Source: Oenanthe sinensis (taxonomy: Eukaryota > Streptophyta > Magnoliopsida > Apiales > Apiaceae). Taken from it: 64,000 bases of DNA. The stretch is from assembly GCA_028671895.1 (NCBI GenBank), contig JAPMAC010000209.1, positions 20,172,501 to 20,236,500 of the forward strand, written 5' to 3'. Positions 33,941 to 45,711 of the stretch are shown one piece after another. The translations under genes were made by a program, and so were the position numbers. The notes under the pieces were generated by a model. It made no database searches. It was not told the origin of the DNA and saw nothing but the letters and a program-made list of their open reading frames with translations. How positions within the stretch are numbered: position 1 is the first letter of the stretch; every line of letters starts with the position of its first letter.

Positions 33941-36612
33941 CATTTAAAGTAAGGATATTTCTCTAGCATTGCACTCTCTAACTCCCAGATCGACTCTTCG
34001 ACCTTCTGGTTTCTCCACGGCACTCTTACTAGTTTAACACCTTTGTTTCTCAGAACCTGTTCCTTCTGATCAAGAATCTCTAACCATGTTCTCTCTTTGT
34101 TCCTCTATTATTTTCTCTTAACATACTCGTGTTTTAGCAATTAGCTCTGGTTGAATTCGAATCTCAAGAAGTATTTCGGTCCCTTCCTCTGGTAACCGCA
34201 CCTCTATCTCCATTTGTTCAAATTCTCGTATTAACTCTTCTGAGGAAACTAACATCTTTAGTTATTCCTTCGTACTCAAGGCATCGGCCACTACATTGGC
34301 CTTGTCGGGGTGATAGTTTATCGAACAATCATAATCTTTAATCAGGTCTAACCATCTCCTCTGACTCATATTTGATTCTCCCTAGGTGAAGATATACTTA
34401 GACTCTTATGGTCCGTGTACATCTCACACTTCTCTCCATACAGGTAGTGTCTCTAAATATTCATGGCAACACTATTGCTGCCAACTCTAAGTCATCAGTA
34501 AGGTACCTTATTTCAAATTCCTTTCAACTTTCTGGACCCATATGCAATTACATTGCCGTGTTGCATTAGAACACATCCTAATCCCTTATAAGATGCGTCG
34601 CTGCAAATCACAAAAGCTCATTTATCATCAGGTAATGGTAGCACTGGGCTGTCACCAACCTTCTCTTTAACTCTCAGTAATCAATACATCATCTCATACT
34701 GCCATCTTCCTTCTTTACAAACAACACTGGTGCACTCCAAGGCAACACACTCGGTCTTATCATTCACTTCTCTAACAACTCTTTTAGCTGAATGACCAAC
34801 TCATTCATCTCGATAGGAGTTAACCAATAGGGGGCCTTTGAAACTGGTGAGGTCTCTGGTGCTAGGTCTATAACAAATTATATGCCTCGGTCGGATGGCA
34901 ATCTCGAAAGGTCTCTTGGAAACACATCCTCAATTTCATTCACTACTGGGATGTCCCTTATATCAGGTACTCCATCCTCTGCATATATAACATGTTTTAA
35001 ATTTTAAACTTCATTTATCTAAAACTAACATTTAGAAAATAATCTCTTTCATTAACTATGAGAATCTCCTCTTTACTAGGTTTTCTCCTCTTTCCATATC
35101 AACCTCATAGGGTAAGTAAGCCTTACTTCTCGTCACAACAATCTCTTTGTTTTCTCTATCTCCTTTTTAGTTTGTTCACTTCCCATCTCTAAAGTAATAA
35201 ATTCCTACACTAACTAGGTGTAGTCGCTCAATTTCAACACTGTTACCCTATTTTGAATCCACGGTTTCAGCCCTTGTTGAAACCTTCTTACTCTATTCTC
35301 CTCCGAATTTACAAAATTCGGCACAAATCTCGAAAATTCCATAAACTTCACCTTATACTCTGCCATAGACAATTTCTCTTATCTAGGCCCAAAAACTTTA
35401 TCTCCATAATTTCAGATAATACTACTGTACGTATGAAATGAAATTTCTTTAAAACTCACATTACTCTGACTCGTATTGTGATCCTCTTTTGTTCTCGGTA
35501 ATCTCATCACAATTCTCGGTTCTTATTAGTATAGTTAACTCATTATGACCCGGTTGACATACCTTCAAAACTTTTAGAGTTAACAAGAATCATGGAATTT
35601 TAAAGAGAAAAGATTTCATATCAATGCAAGTGTCACATAATTGTGGTCATTAAATTATGAGTTTTAAAGTAGTCAACATTTTAAAATAAAAGAATGACTG
35701 AGAGATCAATATGATCAAAAGAACTCAACGTTGCATGCCTTATTAAGACACTCACAAGTAAAGGGGTGTTTCCCCTTCTTATGATGTACAACTCACAAGT
35801 GATGGAGTCCCATCAAACTTCTATCACACAGACAGATAGTCCTTGTGTCCCCTATAAATAGGGTTGTTCGTCTCAGTTGGAGTAAACAAGTATGAAATGA
35901 ATTTAAAATCAGACCAATAAACTTCAACTTTTGATAATTGATTCTCTAAGGCACACCTTGGAATAAAACTGAACAGACTCCAAAGGTTTTATTTTCGGAG
36001 AAAAGAATAACCAGAAAAGAAAGTAATGATACACAACAAGCAAGTGAGGAATATATTGCAAATAGAGTTATCCATCACTTGAAGAAATGGAAGTTCAAGT
36101 CTCACAAACTCAACAAGGCCTTAGAAATTGGAAAGTAAGTATCACAACAGCCTCTGGCACAATTGAATACCCAAATACGGGTGAACACTAATATCAAAAA
36201 TATAACTCAGAAGAGGAAATATATCTTCTAGCAAAATTCTCCCTTAGAGAATTTTCCCAATAAATCATAGGAAATGAAGGTATTGCCAAGGTCTTCACAG
36301 ATGCCTTCTCTATCAATTCCTCGGAAAGATCACCGTTTCACTATAAATCTAGTTCTCCACGTCTTGAGGTTATCGATATCCTACATCGACATCGACTCGT
36401 AATAATTTCTAGAGATTCCACAGTAGACATCAACAGCCACAAAGAGTTCTATCCAACTCAATACAGTCATCTCAAGCAAACACTCTAATTTTTTTAACTT
36501 ATTCATTGGTACTATATCCAATAGTCCAACACGAACTCTACAAGAGCTCAAACGTCCTCACATAACTATCCACCATCCTACACACTCTCGTTTCTAGTTT
36601 ACTATAACCTCA
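33941..36612 (-). pseudogene. G2 internal region: rearranged gypsy gag-pol remnant
   Basis: Minus-strand traces, in transcription order: a Gag capsid segment (about 35400-35230; MAEYKVKFMEFSRF, then RVRRFQQGLKPWIQ), the region before RT (34980-34815; VFPRDLSRLPSD, then P-V-S-K-A-P-Y), the RT N-terminus (34760-34695; SAPVLFVKKEDGSMR), then an abrupt jump to RNase H (34615-34575, CSDASYKGLG; 34370-34265, CSINYHPDKANVVADALS), then a chromodomain-like C-terminus (about 34090-33949; VPWRNQKVEESIWE, ending YPYFK). Protease is not seen. The RT active site and the whole integrase are missing. Not functional. Confidence 0.8.
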
Positions 36613-36624
36613 GCTCTGATACCA
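36613..36624 (-). other. G2 primer binding site (tRNA-iMet type)
   Basis: On the minus strand TGGTATCAGAGC lies three bases after the 5' LTR end at 36628. Confidence 0.92.
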
Positions 36625-36627
36625 TTC

Positions 36628-39600
36628 TGTAACGCCCCCGAATCCGGAGTCATGGATCTGGTCGTCACTGCGAAAATCCTCAATATAACATGACCTGTTT
36701 AACAGTTATAATTTCACATGTAGACATACAACAACTGAAAAATACATCTGTGACCCCAACTCTCAAGAATCTTTTAGGTTATAGGGCTAGAAACAAGAAT
36801 CCCCAGTCAGATATCAATTATTACATTTCTCGACCAGTAAAATCACACTTGTGACCCCATCCATAAAGTTCCTCAAAATTTAGATTTTTGAACCAATTTT
36901 CCAATTACCACCAATTACTATAACCCTTCTCTGTTTACACAAATCTTATAAAACTAGTATAACTTCGATAAGAAGTATACCAGCTACCAAAAATTTTCTA
37001 TACAAGATAATATTTATTACATATCAACTTATAAGTAATTCTTACACCAGGTCTAGATACTCTGAACCAAATCCTCTTCATCATGGCATCTTGCCTTCTT
37101 CTTCCGAACTATGCAGATAAGTCTCGTCAAGCTACCTTTCACTGTAGGGTTACAATTTGAAGTAATGCGATCCATATGATCTAGCTGTTGTGTTTGGACA
37201 ATTTTAAAACAAAGCAAGGATGAGCTACTATAGCCCAGCAATAACTCCAGTCATAATAGTAGTTAAAATAATTTATGAAATTTTAACCCAATATAAAAGA
37301 TAGTTTAGGAAACTAAAATTTATAATGCACCACAAGTTTGAAAAGTAAGCAATTCTAGATATTGCTAAGCACACCACAAAAGTTCTCAAGCTCTCGTCAC
37401 ATTATCAGTAACTTACCACAATGACATCAGTTACAGTGTTACTATTCATTTAAGAATCATTAAGAAAGAAGTTCAAGATATCGAGAAAAGAACAGTAAAG
37501 GTTTAACAGTTCCCATTAACACTATTGGTAACTTAACGCCTTAGCTTTCGTTATAGTGTAAGAACAGTGAAAGTTCAACAATTCTCATTAACACTATCTG
37601 TAACTTAGCACATCGGCTTTCGTTATAGTGTAAGAACAGTGAAAGTTCAACAGTTCCCATTAACACTATTAGTAACTTAGCACCTTGGCATTCGTTATAG
37701 TGTAAGAACAGTGAAAGTCTAACAATTCTCATTAACACCATAGAATTCTCAACACGATTTCTCAAATCTCATCAACACTATCGGTAACTCAGTACCTAGG
37801 CTTTCATTACAGTGTTAATGTCAAATCCCAATTGGGAAGAATGGACTTTCATTGGAGTAATTATAGTGACAATGTAGGTCGGTGATCAGTCGCCCACACT
37901 TGCCTCTCCGAGGGACATCTCTGTTTTTCTACTCTTCTACTAGTAGTGGATGATCCGCCTTTTCTCTGACGTCACCCTGACCGCATTCGGGCCATAGTAT
38001 ACTTGATGGCATACCCGTCTGGCAGCTCTTACACTTTGTATACATAATGCGCCGTGCAAGCACGTCGACTTTCTCTAGTACTCCAGTCCAATTGAATAAT
38101 TTGTTTGGAAAGAAATTGAATTCAGTCCAAAAACACCTCTCATTCTCTTCTCAGATTTCAACACCAGAGGATTGATTAACTCCCAGAATTATGAGGAAGT
38201 AATCTTATATGCACATGTTGACTTATAGTCAAATAATCTCTTTTTGCTCAATTATTTCTCGCACCAGATCACACGACCAGGGAGTTGTTTTAAAATCACC
38301 AAAGTTCTCAAAATGATTATTGGATAAATAAATCATTTTTAGAATATTTTATATGCATTTTGGATAGCTCAAATAATTTTCTCAAAGGTTAAATAAGGAT
38401 TTTCATACTTTTTAACCTCTCATTAAATAATATTTAATTAATCAAATAATGTTAAATTAATTAAATACTTAATTAAACTCTAAAGATTTGATGGACGTTT
38501 ATAAATTTTTTATTTAATATATGATAATATCCCAAGGCATTTCCGAAGAAAAGTTTGACAAACTGTCAGAAACTCACACCCTTACTCCCGGTCAAAACTT
38601 CAAACACAAACTCAGAAACTCAACTCTTAGAACACTTCTCATTCTCTACTTATACACACTCTAACTTTATAGGATTTAGAGTTGATAAGTACTCACAAGT
38701 AATCACAAGGTAATGAATAGTAAACAGTACAGACATATATGTATGTTTGTAAGAAAATATATTCCAAAACACAACAAAACCTTTTTATGAAGTAGTATTC
38801 ACCAAAATGTAAAAAGGTTTGAAAACTTGTCTTTGGTCCTTAGCAATGAAGCAGAAATTCTAATTAATTCTCCTTCAATCACAGTAGGTCCATATCTTCT
38901 CTCGTCACATGATGTCTCATTACTCCTACTTGATTATGTTCTAACATAACAAGATATATATCAGCTTGGTCTCATATCCCAAGCAAACACAACTCAATTA
39001 CACAATATTTATTAAAACCAAAATCAAACCAAACGAAGAAATCCCCCTTTGGGAAACTCACAACTTCTTATTACAACTATGCCCCAAAAGTATCACATTG
39101 TAGACTTTCATATCTCATAAGTCATCACGTATGTACATTTTATTATGGCATTAATCCCTCTAAATCCTCAATATTAACTCATATATAAATGGCCATATTA
39201 TTTAAGCCATGATTCTCTATTTTACCATGTAACATTTCATTTATACGTCTTCTTAATTCTAAAGTTTATTGAACTTAAGTGAATGTATTTTCTGCAGCAA
39301 ATTGGGCATGACCTATTCGTAAGTTGGACTATGCCCGGTGTAAAAACACCTCAAATACAACCTCAAATCAATCTCAAAATATTCACCACATATGCCAAGT
39401 CCAAATATGGCCATTAAAATTTGTACTAGATAGTTTTATTAACTCTTATTTTTCCTGATATTTCACCTTCTCGTGCTTACTTTAGCTATTCGCAAAACTG
39501 TCTTGTCAATGATTTTTAATCAAGTTCTATACACCCACATGTAGTCATGATACTCCTCAACAATTTTCGTTACTTGACCGACTCGAGACAAGTTCTCTAT

Positions 39601-41164
39601 CTTGCTCGAAATCGTCTCCCAAAACGGTTGCTTCACCATTTCCTCATGTTCATTTCCCTTAACACCTTGTTTTCTAGCACTTTTAATAAATTGGAAATTA
39701 ATCCATTTGACATGATTTATTTTCTGAGGTCTTCTATGACTGTCAAGAAATATCCCATAAAAGTTTCAGATTTTATTAAGCTACGTAGCTAGTCCAATCA
39801 TAGCCTCAAAGTTGGATAAAAACAGATTTTTTATTTTCTGCGCTACCGTTACTAAATCGGCCATAACTTTTGACTCGTAACTCCGAATGACGCAAAATTA
39901 GCGCGTAAATGATCTATATACTATCTACTATCCAGTCATCTCATCAAACTACTCAGACCAGTTGAAAAATGTTCCCAGATTTTTCTGGACAGTGGCAGCA
40001 GAAAGGGGAAGAAAAAAAATGGCATGGTTACGTTTGTAAACTCATCGTTTTCCATTTCTATTCTACTTCAATTCAACCAACAAGCAATCCCAAACTCCTC
40101 CTTCAATCACATACTACATCATACATCAATCCCAAGCCATTTAACTAGCAAAAGTTATGAACTAAGAGCTTATAATCAAATTAACAAACCATGCATTTCT
40201 ATGACTAACCAAGCTTAATCTATACTACCCATAGCATGTAGAAGCTATAACAATCATTAACCAAGCCATAGGAACTCAAGAATCAAAGAAAATAAATTCT
40301 TATTTTTGGAGTTACTATTCATGTTCATCACACTTTGGATCATAACTAGAGATTTCATGGATGGAATGATGTAAGATTCAAGATTAAGCAAGAGGAGTTT
40401 ACTACCTTCGATTTGAGCTATAGAACGCAATGAACAAGCAAGCCTATGGTTATCCCCCAAAAACGCAGCCCTTGCTCTTGAACAAATCATGGTGAAAAGT
40501 GGTGTTGGTGATGAAGATGATGGCTAGGGAAGAACGGGTTCGAAGAGAGGTGAACAACGAAACCAAAATCAAGCGATTCCGACAAGAATCGAGCAAGTTA
40601 TGAGAAATCTCTCCCACATTTCTCTCTTCCTCTCTCTCAATCGGCATTTATGAAAATGAATGGGGTGTTGGCTGATTTTTCTCTTTTTATGCGTCCCCTA
40701 GCTTTGTGCGGTAGTCGCGTAATTTTCCGACAACATTTTAATCTCTCGTTCTCATACTTTATTCATCTGACAAACTTAAGTTTTAAAATATCAAATTCTC
40801 ATTTTATAATTCTATTATGAATCATTATTATTAAATTAAAAGCCCTTTAATTGTTTCGAGAATTTATGAAACAATTCTCCGGATAAATACTATTCACTTA
40901 CATCGTCTCTCAAATTCTGTTACGACTTTCACCCGGAGTCCAAATTTATTTTGTTAGACTAAAAATAATTATAAATCCTATATTTATTCCGTATGCTACC
41001 GTAACACCGATATGCATATTCTCGAATATCCTGTATATTAATAATACGGTCTCATATCTCAATTACCTTATAAAAATAAATCCATAAAATCGTTTATTCA
41101 TAAAATGAAAAATTTTATCCAAAATTCTTAATAATATCAAGTGTCAAAAATACGGGTTATTACA
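36628..41164 (-). repeat. G2 5' LTR (4537 bp)
   Basis: Same length and content as 29367-33903, offset by 7261 bp, including the 72-bp array (37489-37801) and the block shared with the G1 internal region (38991-39371). The target duplication TATGA follows at 41165-41169. Confidence 0.93.
37489..37801 (-). repeat. 72-bp tandem array in the G2 5' LTR, about 4 copies
   Basis: Copy of the array at 30228-30540; only one base difference between the two arrays was noticed. Confidence 0.88.
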
Positions 41165-41169
41165 TATGA

Positions 41170-41852
41170 CGTTTCTCAATCCATATCTCATATGAAGTCT
41201 TCTGAACCGTTTTAGTAGGAACTCGGTTAAGTGTACAAGCAGTCGTCTCCAAGGCGTATCCCCGTAAACTAATTGGAAGATCTACATGACTCATCATCGA
41301 TCGCACCATGTCCAACAATGTACGATTTCTCCTCTCAGAAACTTCATTCCATTGGGGTGTTCCAGGAGGAGTGAGTTGTGATACGATACCACACTCTCTT
41401 AAGAAACTCTTAAATTCATAGCTTATGTATTCTCCCCCACGATCAGATCATAGAGTCTTAATACTTCTGCTAGTCTGCTTTTCTACTTCAGCTTTGTATT
41501 CTCTAAACTTTTCGAAAGAATCGGATTTGTTCTTCATAAGATATACATATCCATATCTACTGAAATCATCAGTAAACGTGATAAAGTAGTAAAAGCCACC
41601 TCTTGCCATAGTACGCATAGGACCACATACATCACTATGTATTAGTTCTAATCATTCAGTGGCCCTTTCACCTTGTTTAGTAAAAGGGGTTTTAGTCATT
41701 TTTCCAATGAGACAGTGATCACATGCTTCGTATGATTCAAAATCAAACTTATCCAAGTATCCATCTTTATGTAACTTGGAAATCCGCTTCTCATTTATAT
41801 GGCCTAAACGATAGTGCCAAAGGTATGTTTGATTTGATTCATTAGTCTTAAG
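41170..41852 (-). pseudogene. pol: D integrase domain
   Basis: The minus strand encodes the zinc domain (WHYRLGH near 41820; CDHCLIGK near 41725), then the catalytic core: HSDVCGP near 41630, FTDD near 41570, SDRGGEY near 41440 and SERRNRTLLDMVRSMM near 41320. The catalytic D, D and E all appear present. Stops interrupt it: TAA at 41853 upstream, TGA near 41655, and TGA near 41449 just before SDRGG, the last consistent with CGA to TGA. The G2 insertion cuts it from RT at 41169. Confidence 0.8.
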
Positions 41853-42719
41853 TCATTTGTTATTCACATTATAGATAGGAGTGTCTAAATCAAGAACATA
41901 TAAACCGTTAAACAAACGTGCAACCCCATAGGCAACATTATTAAAAGCAAAGGAACAACAATTGTTCTGAATTGAAAAAGCAAAACCTTTCTTGTCCAAA
42001 CAAGAAACCGAAATAATGTTTCTGCAAATTGCAGGCACGTAAAAACAATTCTCTAGTTCTAAAATAAGCCCAGTGGGCAACGATAAATGATAAGTTCCTA
42101 CATCCAAAGCAGCAACCTTTGCTCCATTGCCAACTTGTAGGTCGACCTCTCCCTTAGCCAAACTCCTACTCCTTTGTAGTTCCTGCACATTGATATAAAT
42201 GTGAAAAGCACATCCAGTATCCAATACCCATGATGTAGAAGTAGACAGATTGACTTCTATAACATAAATACATGAATCAGAAATCTGAACAGACTTCAGT
42301 TTCTTCAGACCCTCCAAATAAGCATGACAGTTTCTCTTCCAATGACCTGGTTTACCACAGAAGTGACAATCACCCTTTGCAACAACATCTTTAGGCTTTA
42401 AAGCCTGTTTGGGATTAGTCTTTGGTTTGAGAGCAGAATCAGATCCAATCTTCTTCTTTCCCTTCCATTTACCTTTCCCTTTAGCCTTACCTTTCTTGTT
42501 CACCATCAATATGGGAGCAGGTTCGTCCTTTTTCATGTTGGTTTCAGTAGTTCGCAACATAGCCAACAATTCAGTAGGTGTTTTATCTATCTCATTCATA
42601 TTGTAGTTCATAACAAAATGAGTGTAGTTGTTGTTCAAAGATTGTAAGATTAAGTCAATCTGAGCTTCTCGACCAATCGGGAAACCTAAAGTATCAAGAT
42701 ACTCAATATAACCTATCAT
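41853..42719 (-). CDS. gag: D Gag C-terminus with zinc knuckle, and protease
   Basis: An open run of 288 codons on the minus strand. It begins in the UBN2-type capsid domain (MIGYIEYLDTLGF, then LQSLNNNYTHF), then a Lys/Gly/Pro-rich basic linker, a complete CX2CX4HX4C zinc knuckle (CHFCGKPGHWKRNC, about 42350), then the aspartic protease with W-V-L-D-T-G-C (about 42230) and the IISVSCLDKKGF region. The ATG is internal to the protein: the N-terminal part is in another frame upstream. The stop at 41853 is mutational, because the integrase follows in the same polyprotein order. Confidence 0.82.
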   Translation of the reverse strand: MIGYIEYLDTLGFPIGREAQIDLILQSLNNNYTHFVMNYNMNEIDKTPTELLAMLRTTETNMKKDEPAPILMVNKKGKAKGKGKWKGKKKIGSDSALKPKTNPKQALKPKDVVAKGDCHFCGKPGHWKRNCHAYLEGLKKLKSVQISDSCIYVIEVNLSTSTSWVLDTGCAFHIYINVQELQRSRSLAKGEVDLQVGNGAKVAALDVGTYHLSLPTGLILELENCFYVPAICRNIISVSCLDKKGFAFSIQNNCCSFAFNNVAYGVARLFNGLYVLDLDTPIYNVNNK

Positions 42720-43090
42720 CTTCAGTATAATGCTTTGCTCGTGTCGAACCTTTCTTGACGAGCCTGTCCTTCAAACATCCTTTGAAGGTGTTCAATCATC
42801 TCATAAGCATCCATATGCTCATGTTGTTTTTGAAGCTCAGCACTCATGGTTGCTAGCATGAGACATGCCACATCAGTCGCATCATCAATATGCTTCTGTT
42901 AAGCATTTTGTTGAGCGCGAGTTTCATTATCAGCATGAGGAGTAGGAGAATGAATTTCAATGACGTGGAGCTTACTCTCTTGCCTGAGGACAATCCTCAA
43001 ATTCCTATACCAATCAAGGAAGTTAGTTTTTGTCAGCTTGTCCTTCTCAAGGGTTGCTCGTATGGAGAAAGTATTTGTATTGTTTGCCAT
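42720..43090 (-). pseudogene. gag: D Gag N-terminus
   Basis: The real gag start is the ATG at 43090-43088 (MANNTNTFS), read leftwards. After 63 codons a TAA interrupts (42899-42901), the frame continues (QKQHEHMDAYEMIEHLQ), and near 42720-42740 it shifts phase. Comparison with E shows that D has lost about 15 codons there, the stretch between SKALY and LKMIGYIE. The domain is the UBN2/retrotransposon Gag fold common to copia elements. Confidence 0.8.
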
Positions 43091-43233
43091 TTAAATATCT
43101 ACAATGTTAAAGTGCATAAATCTAGTTAGTCTGCAGAATTTTAATTATGTTCAAGTGATTATCATATACATTCATAATATATATCTCGCACTATTTTATT
43201 CAAATCAATAGTCGTAACTATTAATTAGGAAAG
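43091..43233 (-). other. D leader, part next to gag
   Basis: Non-coding DNA upstream of D gag, continuing at 55795 after the F insertion. No gene or clear motif is seen. Confidence 0.7.
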
Positions 43234-43238
43234 CATTT
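43234..43238. repeat. F target-site duplication, left copy (CATTT)
   Basis: CATTT precedes the F 5' LTR and is repeated at 55790-55794 after the 3' LTR. Confidence 0.93.
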
Positions 43239-43987
43239 TGTTAGGAATATATTCGTTTGATGATGTATAAAATACTAGAACAGGGTCTAGCTTAGTTTAT
43301 ATGTAATAAGTCTTTCTAGTCTCTGAAATGTATAATCAGAGTCTAGATGGTCAACATTCATGTTACTTGTACTTAGAAGAATTTCTGTAGAAAGTGAAAC
43401 CAGAGTCTGCATAAAGATCAGAGTCTGGAAGGTGATCAGAGTCTATACACTATCAGAGTCTATGATCTATCAGAGTCTACATGTGATCAGAGTCTGAAGA
43501 TTTCAGAGTCTATACAGTTGAGGATAAATTTGGAAGAAGATCACAGGAATGGAAAGTCTTCGAAGATCAAGATAAATATATTACAGATATGCTATGGGAA
43601 AGAAAGAGAATTCTAGAAGGAAACTGTCAACTAATAATTAGGGATTTTATTCATATTGTAATTTTACTTTCTGTTATTAGTTGATAGGCAGCTCTCTATA
43701 TAAACTCTATGTAACCTAATTGTAAAGGTGTGGAAGTCGAAGCATAATTGTCTGAGTGAAATATTGTGAGGGCATAGAGATAGAGAGAGTTGCTGTAATA
43801 AACACAGAGAAGGTGCTAGGGTTTGTGTACACCCTAGGAGAGTTTTGTATTCACAAATAAATAATACAAAACAGTACTTATTCATATGTTTGTGTTTGAG
43901 TTTGTTCTTAATTTGATTTTAAATCAGGCAGAAAAGACATACAAGTATTCAACCCCCCCCCCTTCTACTTGTACAACTGGGAAAACA
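43239..43987 (+). repeat. F 5' LTR (749 bp)
   Basis: It starts TGTTAGGAATATATTCG and ends CTGGGAAAACA. It has eight exact CAGAGTCT copies between about 43336 and 43517, a TATA box (43696-43705, CTATATAAAC), and the C-run plus TTCTACTTG near the end. Confidence 0.93.
43336..43517 (+). promoter_or_regulatory. Cluster of eight CAGAGTCT motifs in the F LTR
   Basis: Eight exact copies in about 180 bp, each usually within TCAGAGTCTR, spaced about 15-50 bp and lying upstream of the TATA box, where U3 enhancers sit. The same cluster occurs in the F 3' LTR (about 55125-55320, seven exact copies plus variants) and in A (about 2773-2950, eight copies). The word also recurs through the internal region. 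Confidence 0.75.
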
Positions 43988-43989
43988 AT

Positions 43990-44001
43990 TGGTATCAGAG
44001 C
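43990..44001 (+). other. F primer binding site (tRNA-iMet type)
   Basis: TGGTATCAGAGC, two bases after the LTR end at 43987. The gag ATG follows only 24 bases later, so the leader is extremely short, unlike that of E (about 1.8 kb). Confidence 0.93.
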
Positions 44002-44025
44002 CTAACGTTTAAAAATCGATCAAAG

Positions 44026-45711
44026 ATGTCTGGAAAGAAAGATGGCATTTCTAAGATTCTTATGCTTAAGAGAAACGAGTTCACCCACTGGAAGGTTAAG
44101 ATGCTTCACCATCTGGAAGCAACAGACCCTGACTATCTTGACAGGATTAATGAAGGACCCTTTGTGCCATTAAAAATTGTGCCTCAAATCAACGAGGAAG
44201 GCAAAATAACTGAAGAACACCTCGTTGAGAAACCAAAGGCTGAATGGACAAAAGAGGACAAGGAAAATGTCCTTAAGGAGGCAAAAGTAAAGAACATTTT
44301 CTTTAACAGTTTGGATTCTGTTCTAACTAACTGTGTCATATCATGCAAGACTGCTAAGGAGATGTGGACAAAACTTGAGGTGCACTGTCAAGGGACTAAA
44401 GATGTCAAGAAGAATGCTAGGTCTTTGGTAATTCAAGACTATGAGTACTTTGAAGCAAAATCTGGAGAATCTATCACTGAGATGTATGATAGGTTTAGAA
44501 AACTCTTGAATGAAATGGCTATGCTTAGTAAGGTTTATGATTCTGAAGATACAAACACCAAGTTTCTGAGAGCACTTCCTGAAGAGTGGGACAATAAGAC
44601 TACAGCCATAAGGGAAGCTAGAGATTTGGATGAACTAACTCTAGAAGAATTGTATGGCAGACTCAAGACATATGATTTGGAGATGCAACAGAGAAAGAAT
44701 AAGAAGTCTGTAAAGACAAAATCTGTGGCACTCTTGATGGAGTATGAGAAAGAACAACAGGAACAACCCAAAGAAGCAAGAATCAAGGATTCAAGAAAGA
44801 AGGGTAAAGCTGCTGTGGAGTCAGAGTCTACTGACACAGACTCTGATTCTGATGAAGAGTTTGATCTAAGTCAAATGATGGCTATGTTTGCTAAAAATTT
44901 CAAAAGAATAAAATTCAACAAAAGAACTGGCAAATTTAGCAAAAGGCCATCATTCAAGAAGGAAGATGAGAAGGTTGAGAAGAGCAAGAGTACAATAATC
45001 AAACTTGACAAAGCAAAGGTCAAATGTTTCAACTGTGGAATATTGGGGCACTTTGCCAGTGAATACAGAAAGTCAAAAAGTCAAGGAAAAGGAAAAGCAC
45101 TTATATCAACAGGAAAGGATTGGGCAGATTCAAGCTCAGAGGATGAAATTGATTATGAAAATCTAGCATTGATGGCATCTTTCTCAAGAAAATCACAGTC
45201 TCCCAAAGAACCCTCATCTCCTAAAACTCAGGTATCAATCTTTACTCCTGAATCCTTAATTAATTTAGACTCTGATGGCAAAGATATTGTGAAAAGTGAG
45301 GTTAATAAAATAATGACAACATGTAGGTCTCTCACTAGTGAAAGTGAAAGGTTGAGAGAAGAAAATTTAACCTTAACTAAAAGGAATGGTCATTTAGAGT
45401 CTGAGTTATTATTAATGGAACAATACAAAAAGGATTCTGAGAAATATAATCATAACTACACTGAAATTTTGAAAGCCTATGACTATGTTAGGAAAGAACT
45501 AGAAGAAGAAAGGCTTAAGTTTAAAGTTTGGACAGACTCTGGAAGAAAAGTTCAAGAAATTCTCAATAATCAAAACGTGTGTCAAACTACTGGTCTAGGC
45601 TATGACAAGAGTCAAGACAAAAGACCTATTGTTGAGAATGATAATAATGAAGAAGCTAGCAAATTTAATAAGACTAAAGACAAAGTACATTTGTTCTTGT
45701 TAAGTTTGTGA
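44026..45711 (+). CDS. gag: Sirevirus Gag, main part, element F
   Basis: The start chosen is the ATG at 44026 (MSGKKDGISK). The upstream in-frame codons lie in the LTR and primer site, so an earlier start is unlikely. About 561 codons. Parts: capsid domain of the UBN2 type (about residues 20-230; FTHWKVKMLHHLE, then FEAKSGESITEMYDRF), an acidic Ser/Asp/Glu stretch (about 265-285), a zinc knuckle whose last ligand is Tyr instead of Cys (CFNCGILGHFASEY, about 340), and a long coiled coil (about 430-520). It ends in TGA because of a single-base frameshift near 45690; the protein continues in the next entry. Confidence 0.85.
   Translation: MSGKKDGISKILMLKRNEFTHWKVKMLHHLEATDPDYLDRINEGPFVPLKIVPQINEEGKITEEHLVEKPKAEWTKEDKENVLKEAKVKNIFFNSLDSVLTNCVISCKTAKEMWTKLEVHCQGTKDVKKNARSLVIQDYEYFEAKSGESITEMYDRFRKLLNEMAMLSKVYDSEDTNTKFLRALPEEWDNKTTAIREARDLDELTLEELYGRLKTYDLEMQQRKNKKSVKTKSVALLMEYEKEQQEQPKEARIKDSRKKGKAAVESESTDTDSDSDEEFDLSQMMAMFAKNFKRIKFNKRTGKFSKRPSFKKEDEKVEKSKSTIIKLDKAKVKCFNCGILGHFASEYRKSKSQGKGKALISTGKDWADSSSEDEIDYENLALMASFSRKSQSPKEPSSPKTQVSIFTPESLINLDSDGKDIVKSEVNKIMTTCRSLTSESERLREENLTLTKRNGHLESELLLMEQYKKDSEKYNHNYTEILKAYDYVRKELEEERLKFKVWTDSGRKVQEILNNQNVCQTTGLGYDKSQDKRPIVENDNNEEASKFNKTKDKVHLFLLSL

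Larger units (their letters stand above)
29367..41164 (-). mobile_element. Element G2: minus-strand gypsy element with giant LTRs and deleted internal region
   Basis: A complete 11798-bp element with two 4537-bp LTRs, a tRNA-iMet primer site, a purine tract and the target duplication TATGA. The LTRs differ at about 10 positions by eye (0.22 percent), so the insertion is recent. The internal region is only 2724 bp and holds fragments of gag, the RT N-terminus, RNase H and a chromodomain-like C-terminus, with the RT core and integrase missing. It is related to G1 (shared LTR segments, tandem-repeat core and 3' end block) but is a distinct family. Confidence 0.9.

Noticed and set aside
44535..44837. 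Minus-strand ORFs opposite gag and pol (44535, 45674, 46318, 46945, 61535 and others)
   Set aside because: Shadows of the real coding strand, with Ser/Leu/Phe-rich composition and no domain.
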